64,000 bases of DNA from Yersinia canariae (GCF_009831415.1 NZ_CP043727.1:1116001-1180000); one strand, 5' to 3'; counted from the first letter of the stretch, positions 1 through 9,724 are shown. Notes: generated by a model not told the origin, from the sequence alone. Program-made: numbers and translations.

Positions 1-133
1 AAATCAGTCATTAATGCTAAACAAGATACGTATTACCCATGTTAATGTTTAGTGCTACGCTTAATTACTTATTGAATCTTTGTCTGACAGGCATTGCCTT
101 ATATTCGCTAGCTAATTTATCAAAGGATGATTC

Positions 134-1711
134 ATGTCTAAACGTCTATGGCTCCGAAATACCTTGCTAACAGCCGCTCTATTAAGTGCTTTTTCTGTTC
201 CAGTCAGTGCTGCAACTCACACACTACAATTGGCTATCGGTGATGAGCCGACCGAGGGTTTTGACCCTATGTTAGGGTGGAGTCATGGCAGTTATCTGCT
301 GCTGCATAGCCCTCTACTCAAACAAAACGAAGATCTCAGCTGGAATGGTTTTTTGCTTAGTGATTATAAAACCAGTGACGACGGTAAAACCTGGACTCTG
401 ACACTCAAACCTGACCTCAAGTTTTCTGACGGCTCCCCTTTGACTGCCAAAGATGTGGTATTTACCTACAATAATGCGGCTGCCAGCGGCGGCAAGGTCG
501 ATATGGGGAACTTCCTCAGTGCAGAAGAAATTGACCCCCTCAATGTTCGTATTCAACTAAAAGCGCCACAAAGCACCTTTGTGAACGTGTTAGGCTCACT
601 GGGTATTGTTTCAGCAGATAAATACGATGCTAAAACCTATGCGCAAAAACCTATTGGTGCCGGCCCGTACCGCTTAGTCAGTTTCCAGCCGGGTCAACAA
701 ATGATTGTCGAAGCAAACCCTTACTATGCGGGCAATAAAAATGATTTCGACAAACTAATTTTTGTCTTCCTTGACGAAGACAGTGCATTTGCTGCGGCCC
801 AAAGTGGGCAATTAGGCGTAGTTCGCATTCCTCCGTCTATGGCGGTTGGCGCTGTGAATAACATGAAGTTATGGGTCAGACCGAGTGTGGAAAACCGGGG
901 CATTGTGTTCCCGACCACTCCGGCAGGCAAAAAGGATATGCACGGCTACCCGATTGGGAATGATGTTACCGCCGATGTTGCGATTCGCCGCGCCATTAAC
1001 TATGCCATCAACCGCCAACTTTTAGCTGACCAAATCATGGAGGGCCATGCCATTCCTGCTTATACCGGGGTGCAGGGGCTGCCATGGAATAACCCGAACT
1101 CCGCTATCAAAGACGGTGATATTGAAAAAGCCAAACAAATATTGGAGCAGGCGGGCTGGAAGCTGAACAGCGCGGGTATTAGAGAGAAAAATGGTGTTCC
1201 TGCCAAAATCACACTTTGGTATACCAGCGGAGATACCACTCGCCGTGATTTGGCACAAGCAATACGTTCCATGCTTAAACCGATTGGAATTGAGGTTGAT
1301 TTGAAATCCGGTAGCTGGGAAACCGTAGAGCGTAATATGCACGCCAATCCAACCCTATTTGGCTGGGGTAGCCTAGACCCGATGGAGCTTTATCACCACT
1401 ACAGCAGCAAAGCCGCCGGTGTGGAATATTATAATCCGGGCTACTACCAGAACCCTGTTGTTGATAAACATTTGCAGCAAGCGCTGGATGCTCCAACTTG
1501 GCAGCAAGCAGTGCCATTCTGGCAGAAAGTGGACTGGGATGGGACGACCGGTGCCGGAATCCAAGGTGATGCTGCCTGGGCATGGCTGCTGAATATACAG
1601 CATACTTATCTGGCCAATAATTGTGTCGATTTAGGTAAGGGAGCGCCAGAGATTCACGGGTCTTGGTCACTGCTTAATAGCCTCGATAGCTGGAAATGGA
1701 CCTGTCAGTAA
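134..1711 (+). CDS. yntA: Nickel ABC transporter, periplasmic binding protein YntA
   Basis: A 525-aa protein of the oligopeptide/nickel (SBP family 5, NikA/OppA-like) solute-binding class. Residues 1-26 form a Sec signal peptide (basic MSKR start, hydrophobic core, SVPVSA cleavage site), so it should act in the periplasm. Conserved stretches such as DEPTEGFDPM near the mature N-terminus and FSDGSPLTAKDVVFTY around residues 95-110 are typical of the fold. It starts a five-gene operon whose cistrons overlap by a few bases (yntABCDE) and lies just upstream of urease. By synteny with the known Yersinia ynt locus it should deliver Ni(II) to urease. The start has an AAAGGATG Shine-Dalgarno. Nickel specificity is inferred from context; the family also binds peptides and metallophore complexes. 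Confidence 0.88.
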   Translation: MSKRLWLRNTLLTAALLSAFSVPVSAATHTLQLAIGDEPTEGFDPMLGWSHGSYLLLHSPLLKQNEDLSWNGFLLSDYKTSDDGKTWTLTLKPDLKFSDGSPLTAKDVVFTYNNAAASGGKVDMGNFLSAEEIDPLNVRIQLKAPQSTFVNVLGSLGIVSADKYDAKTYAQKPIGAGPYRLVSFQPGQQMIVEANPYYAGNKNDFDKLIFVFLDEDSAFAAAQSGQLGVVRIPPSMAVGAVNNMKLWVRPSVENRGIVFPTTPAGKKDMHGYPIGNDVTADVAIRRAINYAINRQLLADQIMEGHAIPAYTGVQGLPWNNPNSAIKDGDIEKAKQILEQAGWKLNSAGIREKNGVPAKITLWYTSGDTTRRDLAQAIRSMLKPIGIEVDLKSGSWETVERNMHANPTLFGWGSLDPMELYHHYSSKAAGVEYYNPGYYQNPVVDKHLQQALDAPTWQQAVPFWQKVDWDGTTGAGIQGDAAWAWLLNIQHTYLANNCVDLGKGAPEIHGSWSLLNSLDSWKWTCQ

Positions 1712-2679
1712 TGAAAGGGGTTTCGCTATTTACCCTGCGTTTAGCTTGCCTGCTGCTGGTGACAGCAGTAGGCACGTTCACGCTACTGAGTTTCTCGCCA
1801 GTTGACCCGATACGCGCCTATATCGGCAGTGATTTGCTACACGTACCACCGGAGCAATATCCACTGATTGCCGCTCGTTGGGGGCTGGATTTACCTTTAT
1901 GGCAGCGTTTTTTGCACTGGTTTACCCAAGTTTTACAAGGGGATTTCGGTTACTCGATGCTGTACAACGCGCCAGTGTCACAAGTCATTGGTGAACGTTT
2001 TGCTACCTCATTCGCATTGCTATTTTCGGCATGGTTATTCTCGGGCATAGTCGGGTTATTGATGGGCTTGACGGCGGGCCGCTATCTTAATCGTTGGCCG
2101 GATCGGGTGATTTCAAGCTTGTCATATTTATTGGCGTCATTGCCGACTTTCTGGATTGGTTTATTACTCTTGTCATTATTTGCAGTGAAACTGAATTGGG
2201 CTCCTATTTGCTGTGCATGGACTCCCGGGAGTAACGCGGAAACGGCCAGCTGGAGTGACAAGCTGCATCATCTCATCCTGCCGATGTTAGCGTTAGGATT
2301 ACTAGGCGTCGGGAATATTGCTTTGCATACCCGTGCCCGAGTGGCTGAAGTGATGAACAGTGAGTTTATTCGCTACGCGCAAGCGCAGGGGGATAAAGGA
2401 TGGCCATTGGTTAATTTCCATATCTTGCGCCATGCCATTACGCCGGCGCTGTGTCTGCAATTTGCCTCAGTGGGCGAATTATTGGGCGGGTCTTTATTAG
2501 CAGAGAAAGTTTTTGCTTACCCTGGGTTGGGACAGGCCACCATTGATGCCGGGTTGCACGGCGATATTCCGTTATTGATGGGGATTGTGATGTTTTGCGC
2601 CGTCTTGGTCTTTTGCGGTAATAGTATTGCCAACGCACTGTTACACCGCTTGAATAGGGGGGCTGCGCGACAATTATGA
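1711..2679 (+). CDS. yntB: Nickel ABC transporter permease YntB
   Basis: Inner-membrane permease of the DppB/NikB type. The N-terminal helix is followed by the family signature FSPVDPIRAYIG and several hydrophobic segments. The binding-protein-dependent transport loop (RARVAEVMNSEFIRYAQAQG) lies in the second half and contacts the ATPases. I place the start at the ATG that overlaps the yntA stop (TAATG, 1711), giving 322 aa; an in-frame ATG at 1696 would add five residues. The TAATG junction suggests translational coupling. The gene ends in an ATGA overlap with yntC. Function as the nickel channel subunit is inferred from the operon. Confidence 0.87.
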   Translation: MKGVSLFTLRLACLLLVTAVGTFTLLSFSPVDPIRAYIGSDLLHVPPEQYPLIAARWGLDLPLWQRFLHWFTQVLQGDFGYSMLYNAPVSQVIGERFATSFALLFSAWLFSGIVGLLMGLTAGRYLNRWPDRVISSLSYLLASLPTFWIGLLLLSLFAVKLNWAPICCAWTPGSNAETASWSDKLHHLILPMLALGLLGVGNIALHTRARVAEVMNSEFIRYAQAQGDKGWPLVNFHILRHAITPALCLQFASVGELLGGSLLAEKVFAYPGLGQATIDAGLHGDIPLLMGIVMFCAVLVFCGNSIANALLHRLNRGAARQL

Positions 2680-3482
2680 CTTATAACCCAAACCGGGCTT
2701 TGTTCCGACTTTTCGTTTCATTGGCACTATTATCCATTTTGGTTATCTACGGCTGGGCGATATATCCAATTGAAATTCCAATGGATTTAATGGCTCGCCG
2801 CCAACCTCCGTCAGTGGCCTATTGGTTTGGTACAGACAGTTTAGGTCGCGACCTGTGGTTGCGCTGTTTTCAGGGAATGACCACCAGCTTACAAATTGGC
2901 TTGGTTGCGGCTTTTGCCAGCGGGGTGCTGGCGATGCTTACCGCCAGCTTATGTTCAGTCAATAAAACGTTGGATTATCTGATTCGCGGGTTAATTGACA
3001 GTATGCTGGCCTTACCGCATTTATTGTTGTTGGTGCTGATTTGTTTCACATTAGGGGGAGGAAAAAACGGTGTGATCCTGGCGGTGGCACTCACTCACTG
3101 GCCAAAACTTGCCTTGATTTTACGGGCCGAGATTTTACGTATCCGTGAGACCGACTATGTGATGCTCTCGCACCGGTTAGGTAACAGCAATTTTTACCGT
3201 TGGCGTCATCATCTGCTACCGTTATTACTACCACAATGGATTGTGGGAACGCTGCTGATGTTCCCCCATGCGGTGTTACACAGTGCGGCGCTCAGTTTTC
3301 TGGGATTTGGGTTGTCACCTCATGAGCCGTCGTTGGGGATTTTATTGGCAGATGCCCTGCGTTATCTGAGCAGTGGAGCATGGTGGCTGGCATTTTTCCC
3401 CGGCCTGATTTTGGTCGGGTTGGTCCTGATATTTGACCAGTTTGCCCGGTCACTACAACAACTCTGGGTGAGGATAGCCTGA
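2676..3482 (+). CDS. yntC: Nickel ABC transporter permease YntC
   Basis: A 268-aa second permease of the DppC/NikC type, partner of YntB. It has the typical single N-terminal membrane helix, then the YWFGTDSLGRDLWLRC motif (about residues 49-64) seen in nearly all DppC/OppC proteins, and about five further helices. The cytoplasmic coupling loop is around residues 150-175. The start overlaps the yntB stop (ATGA, 2676-2679) and the end overlaps yntD (TGATG), which supports one polycistronic message. No frameshift or truncation is seen. Confidence 0.87.
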   Translation: MTYNPNRALFRLFVSLALLSILVIYGWAIYPIEIPMDLMARRQPPSVAYWFGTDSLGRDLWLRCFQGMTTSLQIGLVAAFASGVLAMLTASLCSVNKTLDYLIRGLIDSMLALPHLLLLVLICFTLGGGKNGVILAVALTHWPKLALILRAEILRIRETDYVMLSHRLGNSNFYRWRHHLLPLLLPQWIVGTLLMFPHAVLHSAALSFLGFGLSPHEPSLGILLADALRYLSSGAWWLAFFPGLILVGLVLIFDQFARSLQQLWVRIA

Positions 3483-4288
3483 TGTTGAAATTTTCAAGGT
3501 TTGCCATTGATGTTGCCCATTATCGCTGGCTAGGTCGAAAAACTTGGCATCCCTTACTGAGCAATATTTCTTTGGAGGTGAATCCGGGAGAATTGGTCGC
3601 ACTTGTCGGTGGCAGTGGTGAAGGTAAGAGTTTATTACTGCAAAGTGTACTGGGATTATTGCCGGAAAATATGCGCTGCCATGGCGAGATTATCCTCGAT
3701 GGAGAAGTCTTGTGTGCCCAAGATAAAATCGAGCGGCGTGGCAAAACCTTATGTTATGTCCCGCAAGGGGTTAGTGCCCTGAATCCTTTGATAAAAGTGG
3801 GTTCGCAAATGACCCGAGCGGCGCAACTCAGCGGTGTTAAGCTACGGCTCGAAGATGTCGCGATGCAGTTGCAAACCTACAATCTTGCGCCGGGCTTAGT
3901 CCATGATTTTCCCCGGCAACTCTCCGGTGGTATGGCAAAACGCGTGCTGACCAGCTGTGCTACCTTGACCAATGCCCGCTATATTTTAGCGGATGAAGTG
4001 ACTTCATGGCTGGATGACGAGCATGCCTGCCAGTTACTGACTCATTTGCGCGCCTTTTGTCAGCAAGGGCGCGGTATTTTATGGGTCACACATGACTTGG
4101 CGCTGGCGGCGCGGTTTGCCGACAAAATTGCGGTGTTACATAAAGGTGAATTGCACGAAACATTGAGCGCTGATGAGCTGAAAAATAACGGAGGTAGCCC
4201 GTGGTTACAATCATTGTGGGCGGCCTTGCCGGAACAGCAGTTTGTCAGCCAGCCGATGTCGCCGATGGAGGTGGCAGAATATGTTTAG
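3482..4288 (+). CDS. yntD: Nickel ABC transporter ATPase YntD
   Basis: ABC ATPase of 268 aa, NikD/DppD-like. Walker A is GGSGEGKS (about residues 43-50), the signature motif is LSGGMAKRV, and the Walker B region reads ILADEVTSWLD followed by the switch histidine in WVTHDLAL. The signature has Met where most members have Gln or Glu (LSGGQ/E), a tolerated variation. It pairs with YntE to power the YntBC channel. Start at the ATG overlapping the yntC stop; the end overlaps yntE by 8 bases. Confidence 0.87.
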   Translation: MLKFSRFAIDVAHYRWLGRKTWHPLLSNISLEVNPGELVALVGGSGEGKSLLLQSVLGLLPENMRCHGEIILDGEVLCAQDKIERRGKTLCYVPQGVSALNPLIKVGSQMTRAAQLSGVKLRLEDVAMQLQTYNLAPGLVHDFPRQLSGGMAKRVLTSCATLTNARYILADEVTSWLDDEHACQLLTHLRAFCQQGRGILWVTHDLALAARFADKIAVLHKGELHETLSADELKNNGGSPWLQSLWAALPEQQFVSQPMSPMEVAEYV

Positions 4289-4973
4289 TGTCGACAACCT
4301 GACCATTGAACAAGGCGGGAAATGTCTGTGGGATTGTGTCTCATTTTCGTTGACGCCGGGAGAGCGATTGGGGATTTCAGCGCCCAGTGGTTTTGGCAAA
4401 ACGACCTTGGGGCGGGTGTTAGCGCAATGGCAGTCGGCAACATCAGGGCAAATTTTAATAGACGGTGCGCCGCTGGCTAAAAAAGGCTATTGCCCCATTC
4501 AATTGGTGCCCCAGCATCCCGAACAAAGCTTCAATCCTTACCGGACAACCGGGGAAAGTTTGCATGATGCCTGGCGCCCCGATGCCCAGTGGCTTGAGCG
4601 GATGGTTGTTAATCCTGATTGGCTAAAACGCCGCCCTGATGAATTATCCGGGGGAGAATTAGCGCGTATTGCTCTGTTGCGGGCTTTAGACCCTCGAACT
4701 CGCTATTTGATTGCTGATGAAGTCACCGCGCAACTGGATGCGCACATTCAAGCACAAATTTGGCAAGTCTTATTGGAGGAGTCTGTCAGGCGGCCATTGG
4801 GATTAATTGTTTTCAGTCACAATAAATCCTTATTAGAAAAGGTGTGTTCGCGTATCTGGATCCCGGAAAGAGAGAGTATAAAGCCTCTTTATCCACCACC
4901 GTCTGGTCAAGCCTCATCTCGGATTAGCAATGATAAAAACAGGGTGAATAATAAGGAATACATAGGATCTTAA
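4281..4973 (+). CDS. yntE: Nickel ABC transporter ATPase YntE
   Basis: Second ABC ATPase of the importer, NikE/DppF-like, 230 aa from the chosen start at 4281 (MFSVDNLTIEQGG). An upstream in-frame ATG at 4242 lies deep inside yntD and would add residues of no ABC character. Motifs are Walker A SGFGKTT, signature LSGGELARI, Walker B YLIADEVTAQLD and the switch region IVFSHNKS. The C-terminal 25 residues are polar and not conserved-looking. The gene ends the ynt operon; no strong terminator follows, and the next 570 bases are AT-rich. Confidence 0.85.
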   Translation: MFSVDNLTIEQGGKCLWDCVSFSLTPGERLGISAPSGFGKTTLGRVLAQWQSATSGQILIDGAPLAKKGYCPIQLVPQHPEQSFNPYRTTGESLHDAWRPDAQWLERMVVNPDWLKRRPDELSGGELARIALLRALDPRTRYLIADEVTAQLDAHIQAQIWQVLLEESVRRPLGLIVFSHNKSLLEKVCSRIWIPERESIKPLYPPPSGQASSRISNDKNRVNNKEYIGS

Positions 4974-5545
4974 CAATGGAGTAATAATGTGGCGTGATAA
5001 TTTACCATCGGGTATTGGGGCTTTAATGGATTTTAAGTTATAAATATCTTGATTAAGATCATGTTATTTTAAAATGACAAATAGTAAATATCTATCAGAT
5101 AGGAAAATAGTCATAACTTCTACAGATTGATAAGTTTTGCCACTTGATATGATGTGTCTATAAATATTCATTTGTGATGAATTTAACTTTAACTCTAGAT
5201 ATGATAATAATTTCTGGATGTTTTTTCATACCCTCATTTTACGGGGTTGTCTTTTCTTGTGATTTACATCACTCACCTTTTGTCTTATTTTTTTAACATA
5301 AAATATCGCGAAAAACCCTCCTCAAAAACGTTATTCTTGTCAAATGTAAGCTCATAAGATAATTAGATTAACTCATTGATTTATATGTTTATAATTGTTT
5401 TTTGTCATGTTTCACATAGTCATTTATCTTAAATTTGCAATTAATGATGAATTTTTCAGGTTTTGGTCTATATTGATTAGAGGTGGTTTTTTTATAGCAA
5501 TTTATTGATTTACAGGCATCTCTGCTACAAAAAAATAGACTATAA
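4974..5545. other. AT-rich intergenic region between ynt and urease clusters
   Basis: A 572-base stretch with no clear gene. An 18-codon ORF (4987-5043, MWRDNLPSG...) follows yntE directly and has a good Shine-Dalgarno (GGAG at 4978-4981), but it could be chance. The rest is very AT-rich, with T-runs and no hairpin terminator that I can defend. It probably holds the promoter of the small membrane-protein gene at 5546. Confidence 0.4.
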
Positions 5546-6013
5546 ATGGGTGTTAAATACAGGGATTCAGTAGCTATGACATTAGCTATAGAACGCAAAC
5601 GGTTAATTGGTTTTTCTATGTATTTTTCACTGTGTGTAAATACAGTGGCTCTTATCTATTTTAGTAAAAAAATATTAATGAATACTCTTTCTTTATTGCT
5701 TGAGATAACTAAACGCGGTAAAAAATACCTACCTGAAAAAAATATCATACAAATAAATTCAATGGGATATCGTCTTTATCTCCTAATTGCAGTCATCTGC
5801 TATGGGGCTGAAGCCCTATTGTCTTCAATGATTTTTTCGATATTGAAGATGGTAGAAAAAATATCTGACAGCAGATTGATGGTAATTAAAATGTTAAATC
5901 AGAATTCAAACGAAGAATCTAACAAGATAGACAGGAGGATGCGCTTAAATTCTGAAATGTTCTCATTAGCAAGCATCAAAAAAACAATTTTTATCAGTAA
6001 TAACAAGGGATAA
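5546..6013 (+). CDS. Hypothetical small membrane protein upstream of ureA
   Basis: Not recognised. An ORF of 155 aa (or 145 aa if translation starts at the ATG at 5576, which I cannot exclude). It has two hydrophobic segments, about residues 20-41 and 75-100, separated by a basic loop (KRGKKYLPEK), and a polar, lysine-rich C-terminal tail of about 50 residues. Base composition is much more AT-rich than the urease genes, which suggests foreign origin or weak expression. It lies 81 bases upstream of ureA on the same strand. Its position between the nickel and urease operons may be coincidence. It could be spurious, but an open frame of this length in AT-rich DNA with two clean membrane helices favours a real gene. 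Confidence 0.5.
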   Translation: MGVKYRDSVAMTLAIERKRLIGFSMYFSLCVNTVALIYFSKKILMNTLSLLLEITKRGKKYLPEKNIIQINSMGYRLYLLIAVICYGAEALLSSMIFSILKMVEKISDSRLMVIKMLNQNSNEESNKIDRRMRLNSEMFSLASIKKTIFISNNKG

Positions 6014-6094
6014 CCCTTTATAAACAAGGCTAGTTATAGGGCTAGTAGGTTGTTTTTCTCACTTTCACTTTCTTAACATGACACAGGAGGGCTT

Positions 6095-6397
6095 ATGCAG
6101 CTCACCCCAAGAGAAGTTGAAAAGCTCATGATCTACACGCTGTCTGATGTGGCGTTCAAACGCAAAGCGCGTGGCTTGAAACTCAATTATCCGGAAGCCG
6201 TTTCTATTATCACAGTGACTGCAATGGAAGGGGCCAGAGATGGCAAATCCGTAGAAGATGTGATGAAAGAAGCCAGTAAAGTTCTCACTAAAGATGATGT
6301 GATGGACGGGGTAGCTGATCTGATTCCGAATGTTCAGGTCGAAGCAATTTTTACTGACGGCAGCCGTTTGGTCACAGTACACGACCCAATTAAATGA
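6095..6397 (+). CDS. ureA: Urease gamma subunit
   Basis: A 100-aa protein, the standard UreA length, starting [20 protein letters not shown], which is close to invariant in bacterial urease gamma chains. The motif [18 protein letters not shown] (about residues 33-50) and the C-terminal LVTVHDPIK are also diagnostic. It forms the (UreABC)3 cytoplasmic holoenzyme that hydrolyses urea to ammonia and carbamate. A strong Shine-Dalgarno (AGGAGGG) precedes the ATG. First gene of ureABCEFGD; ureB follows after 53 bases. Confidence 0.97.
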   Translation: MQLTPREVEKLMIYTLSDVAFKRKARGLKLNYPEAVSIITVTAMEGARDGKSVEDVMKEASKVLTKDDVMDGVADLIPNVQVEAIFTDGSRLVTVHDPIK

Positions 6398-6450
6398 GTG
6401 ACGGCAACATGCGAGTAAAACCTGAACTGAATATTGCAGAGGATTAAAGC

Positions 6451-6885
6451 ATGAGCGCGAAGAAAAGCACTAAAGATAATGCAGAACAAAATACCCCACT
6501 CGGTGGTTGCATTTTAGCTGATACCCCAATCACCTTTAATGAAAATAAACCCGTTACCAAAGTGAAAGTCCGTAATACCGGTGACCGGCCAATTCAGGTG
6601 GGTTCACATTTCCACTTCTTTGAAGTTAACCGCGCACTGGAGTTTGACCGTGCTGCGGCGTTTGGCAAAAGGCTGAATATCTCTTCAACAACCGCAATCC
6701 GTTTTGAACCTGGTGATGAAACCGAAGTTCCGCTGATACCTTTTGGTGGCAAGCAAACACTGTATGGCTTTAACAACCTGGTGGATGGTTGGACCGGTGA
6801 AGGCGTGGTTCCTAATAGCGAACGCCCGGATAAGCTAGAAGCTATCCGCCGTGCGGCAGAGCGTGGTTTTAAATCGTCTAAATGA
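6451..6885 (+). CDS. ureB: Urease beta subunit
   Basis: A 144-aa UreB with an N-terminal extension of about 20 residues (MSAKKSTKDNAEQ...) before the usual GGCILADTPITFNENKP start of the domain. Core motifs are VRNTGDRPIQVGSHFHFFEVN and the C-terminal RFEPGDETEVPLIPFGG, ending near GFKSSK. Structural subunit of urease. It is followed by a 209-base gap containing an ERIC element, then ureC. Confidence 0.97.
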   Translation: MSAKKSTKDNAEQNTPLGGCILADTPITFNENKPVTKVKVRNTGDRPIQVGSHFHFFEVNRALEFDRAAAFGKRLNISSTTAIRFEPGDETEVPLIPFGGKQTLYGFNNLVDGWTGEGVVPNSERPDKLEAIRRAAERGFKSSK

Positions 6886-6933
6886 CACCTTATCTCAATA
6901 AAAATCATCAAAATTCGCATACGTGTAATTAGC

Positions 6934-7057
6934 GATACCCAATCGGTTTCAAGATGCAGGAAGGCGGCAAACGAAAGAGTCTCGGTGAACTTACACAGGT
7001 AAGTGATTCGGGGGAGCGAGAGCCAACACACCTATAATTTGAAAGATGAAGGGTATA
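6934..7057. repeat. ERIC element between ureB and ureC
   Basis: About 124 bases with the ERIC layout. Terminal inverted repeats start GATACCC at the left and end GGGTATA at the right. The centre matches the ERIC core (CTTACACAGGTAAGTGATTCG, read as CTTACA-AAGTAAGTGA plus GGGGAGCGAG). The arms fold back on each other over most of their length. It lies inside the urease transcription unit, so it would be transcribed as a large hairpin between the structural subunits. Confidence 0.8.
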
Positions 7058-7094
7058 AACGGTTACACGCACCGGAAAAAGAAAGGAGCGACAG

Positions 7095-8813
7095 ATGCCT
7101 CAAATTTCTCGGCAAGAATACGCGGGTCTATTCGGCCCAACGACTGGCGATAAAATCCGCTTGGGTGATACCAATCTGTTTATCGAAATCGAAAAAGACC
7201 TGCGTGGATATGGTGAAGAGTCAGTTTATGGGGGAGGTAAGTCATTACGTGACGGGATGGGGGCAAATAACCAACTGACTCGTGATAATGGCGTACTGGA
7301 TTTGGTGATTACTAACGTCACCATTGTTGATGCCCGCTTAGGGGTTATCAAAGCTGACGTTGGTATCCGTGATGGCAAAATTGCCGGTATCGGCAAAAGT
7401 GGTAACCCAGGTGTGATGGATGGCGTGACACCCGGAATGGTCGTTGGCGTAAGTACCGATGCTATCTCCGGTGAACATTTAATTCTGACCGCAGCGGGTA
7501 TTGATAGCCATATTCATTTGATCTCTCCGCAACAGGCTTATCATGCATTATCTAATGGCGTGGCAACCTTCTTCGGTGGCGGGATTGGGCCAACCGATGG
7601 CACCAACGGGACGACGGTAACACCCGGCCCATGGAACATTCGCCAGATGCTGCGCTCAGTCGAAGGTTTACCTGTCAACATCGGTATTCTGGGCAAAGGT
7701 AACTCTTACGGCCGAGGCCCATTGTTAGAACAAGCGATCGCCGGTGTCGTCGGGTTTAAAGTTCACGAGGACTGGGGTGCGACGGCTAACGCCCTGCGCC
7801 ATTCATTGCGGATGGCAGATGAATTGGATATTCAGGTTTCTGTGCATACCGACAGTCTGAACGAATGTGGCTATGTAGAAGATACCATTGATGCCTTCGA
7901 AGGCCGCACTATTCACACCTTCCATACTGAAGGTGCAGGTGGTGGCCATGCGCCAGACATCATTCGCGTCGCCAGCCAACCTAACGTATTACCCAGTTCG
8001 ACCAACCCAACCCTGCCATACGGTGTTAACAGTCAAGCCGAACTGTTTGACATGATTATGGTGTGTCACAACCTCAACCCGAATGTGCCTGCGGACGTCT
8101 CCTTCGCCGAAAGCCGTGTGCGCCCAGAAACTATCGCGGCAGAGAACGTTCTGCACGATATGGGGGTTATCTCTATGTTCTCCAGTGACTCACAAGCTAT
8201 GGGGCGCGTAGGAGAAAACTGGTTACGTGTGATGCAAACGGCAAACGCGATGAAAGCATCACGCGGCAAATTGCCAGAAGATGCGCCAGGTAATGATAAC
8301 TTCCGTGTTCTGCGTTATGTGGCAAAAATCACCATTAACCCCGCGATTGCACAAGGTGTTAGCCATGTTATCGGTTCTGTCGAAATCGGCAAAATGGCCG
8401 ACCTGGTACTGTGGGATCCGCGTTTCTTCGGTGCGAAACCTAAACTGGTTATCAAAGGCGGCATGATCAACTGGGCTGCAATGGGTGACCCGAACGCATC
8501 ATTACCGACACCACAACCGGTGTTCTATCGCCCAATGTTTGGTGCCATGGGTAAAACCATGCAAGACACCTGCGTCACCTTCGTTTCTCAGGCCGCACTT
8601 GATGATGGCGTGAAGGAAAAAGCAGGGTTAGAGCGGCAAGTTATGGCGGTTAAAAACTGTCGTACCATTTCCAAACATGACTTGGTACGCAATGACCAAA
8701 CGCCAAACATTGAAGTGGACCCTGAAACCTTTGCGGTGAAAGTAGATGGCGTACATGCCACCTGCGAGCCTATTGAGACCGCGTCAATGAACCAACGCTA
8801 TTTCTTTGGTTAG
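7095..8813 (+). CDS. ureC: Urease alpha (catalytic) subunit
   Basis: Catalytic subunit, 572 aa. All di-nickel centre residues are present at a constant offset of +5 to Klebsiella UreC: His139 and His141 (DSHIHLI), carbamylated Lys222 and His224 (GFKVHEDWG), His251, His277 and Asp365 (SSDSQAMGR), plus flap Cys324 and His325. The flap reads VCHNLN instead of the usual VCHHLD: the residues equal to Klebsiella His321 and Asp323 are both Asn. Yersinia urease is known for an unusually acidic pH optimum, so these changes are notable, though I only infer a link. Start ATG 7095 follows AAAGGAG. No frameshift. Confidence 0.97.
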   Translation: MPQISRQEYAGLFGPTTGDKIRLGDTNLFIEIEKDLRGYGEESVYGGGKSLRDGMGANNQLTRDNGVLDLVITNVTIVDARLGVIKADVGIRDGKIAGIGKSGNPGVMDGVTPGMVVGVSTDAISGEHLILTAAGIDSHIHLISPQQAYHALSNGVATFFGGGIGPTDGTNGTTVTPGPWNIRQMLRSVEGLPVNIGILGKGNSYGRGPLLEQAIAGVVGFKVHEDWGATANALRHSLRMADELDIQVSVHTDSLNECGYVEDTIDAFEGRTIHTFHTEGAGGGHAPDIIRVASQPNVLPSSTNPTLPYGVNSQAELFDMIMVCHNLNPNVPADVSFAESRVRPETIAAENVLHDMGVISMFSSDSQAMGRVGENWLRVMQTANAMKASRGKLPEDAPGNDNFRVLRYVAKITINPAIAQGVSHVIGSVEIGKMADLVLWDPRFFGAKPKLVIKGGMINWAAMGDPNASLPTPQPVFYRPMFGAMGKTMQDTCVTFVSQAALDDGVKEKAGLERQVMAVKNCRTISKHDLVRNDQTPNIEVDPETFAVKVDGVHATCEPIETASMNQRYFFG

Positions 8814-9031
8814 TAAAGGACTTAGTTAGTAAAGGGTTTGGTTAATAACGGAGTCTGGGCGCGTATTCATTTAACAGACTCAGTTTATTAAGTCTTCAGC
8901 TTGCCCATGGTAAGTGTCACTTGGCTCAAGGATGCGCTACGAACAATCACAGGGATGAGTGGCATAGAAACGGATTTCATTACTGTGGGCAAACTGGCTT
9001 TTGCCAAAAATAGAGGCAAGGAGTCAATAAC

Positions 9032-9724
9032 ATGATTTTGATAGAGCACATTCTTGGCAATGTGAAGAAAGATCCGGTTTGGCAGGAGAAGCTCAAAGAC
9101 GCCACTTTTGATCTTTTGGTTTTGGATCAAAGGGAAGCGCAAAAAAGCCGCTGCCGTAAACTCAGTTCTCAGGGGTTGGATCTCGGTATTTCGCTCGACC
9201 GACACGTTGTTCTTGCTGATGGTGATGTGCTGACATGGGATGAAAAAAACCGTGTCGCCGTGGTGGTACAGATAAACTTACGTGATGTCATGGTGATTGA
9301 CCTGAGTGAGCTGAAAAGCCGCTCACCGGATGAATTGATTAAAACCTGCTTTGAGCTGGGGCATGCTTTGGGCAACCAGCACTGGAAGGCGGTAACAAAA
9401 AATAATGAGGTGTATGTCCCTCTGACGGTGGCAACCACCATGATGGATTCTGTCATGAGAACTCATGGTTTCCAGCATTTGCCTTTCCGTTTTGTTAAGG
9501 GCGCGGAAATTCTACCGCTGCTCAGTAATTCTGAAGCTCGACTGTTGTTTGGCGGGGCTGAAGATACCGATACTCATGTTCATGTCGCCAGTCCATTAGA
9601 TGAACCCCATGGTTCCGGCTTACATGTTCACGCGATTCATTCCCACGGTGACGGGCATTCGCATAGCCATGACCACAGTCATAGCCACGGCGATCACGAC
9701 CACGACCACGACCATAAACACTGA
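9032..9724 (+). CDS. ureE: Urease nickel metallochaperone UreE
   Basis: A 230-aa UreE, longer than most, consisting of the N-terminal peptide-binding domain, the metal-binding domain ([13 protein letters not shown] around residues 108-120, with the conserved His) and an extended His/Asp-rich tail from about residue 185. The last 45 residues are dominated by HSH, HDH and HGDH repeats that should store or deliver several Ni ions to UreG/UreD/UreF. The start follows GAGGCAAGGAG. The 218-base gap from ureC holds no gene that I can defend. Confidence 0.95.
   Translation: MILIEHILGNVKKDPVWQEKLKDATFDLLVLDQREAQKSRCRKLSSQGLDLGISLDRHVVLADGDVLTWDEKNRVAVVVQINLRDVMVIDLSELKSRSPDELIKTCFELGHALGNQHWKAVTKNNEVYVPLTVATTMMDSVMRTHGFQHLPFRFVKGAEILPLLSNSEARLLFGGAEDTDTHVHVASPLDEPHGSGLHVHAIHSHGDGHSHSHDHSHSHGDHDHDHDHKH

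Noticed and set aside
8814..9031. Gene in the ureC-ureE gap
   Set aside because: Only short frames without ribosome sites; a minus-strand ORF of 105 aa crosses into ureE and is not protein-like.
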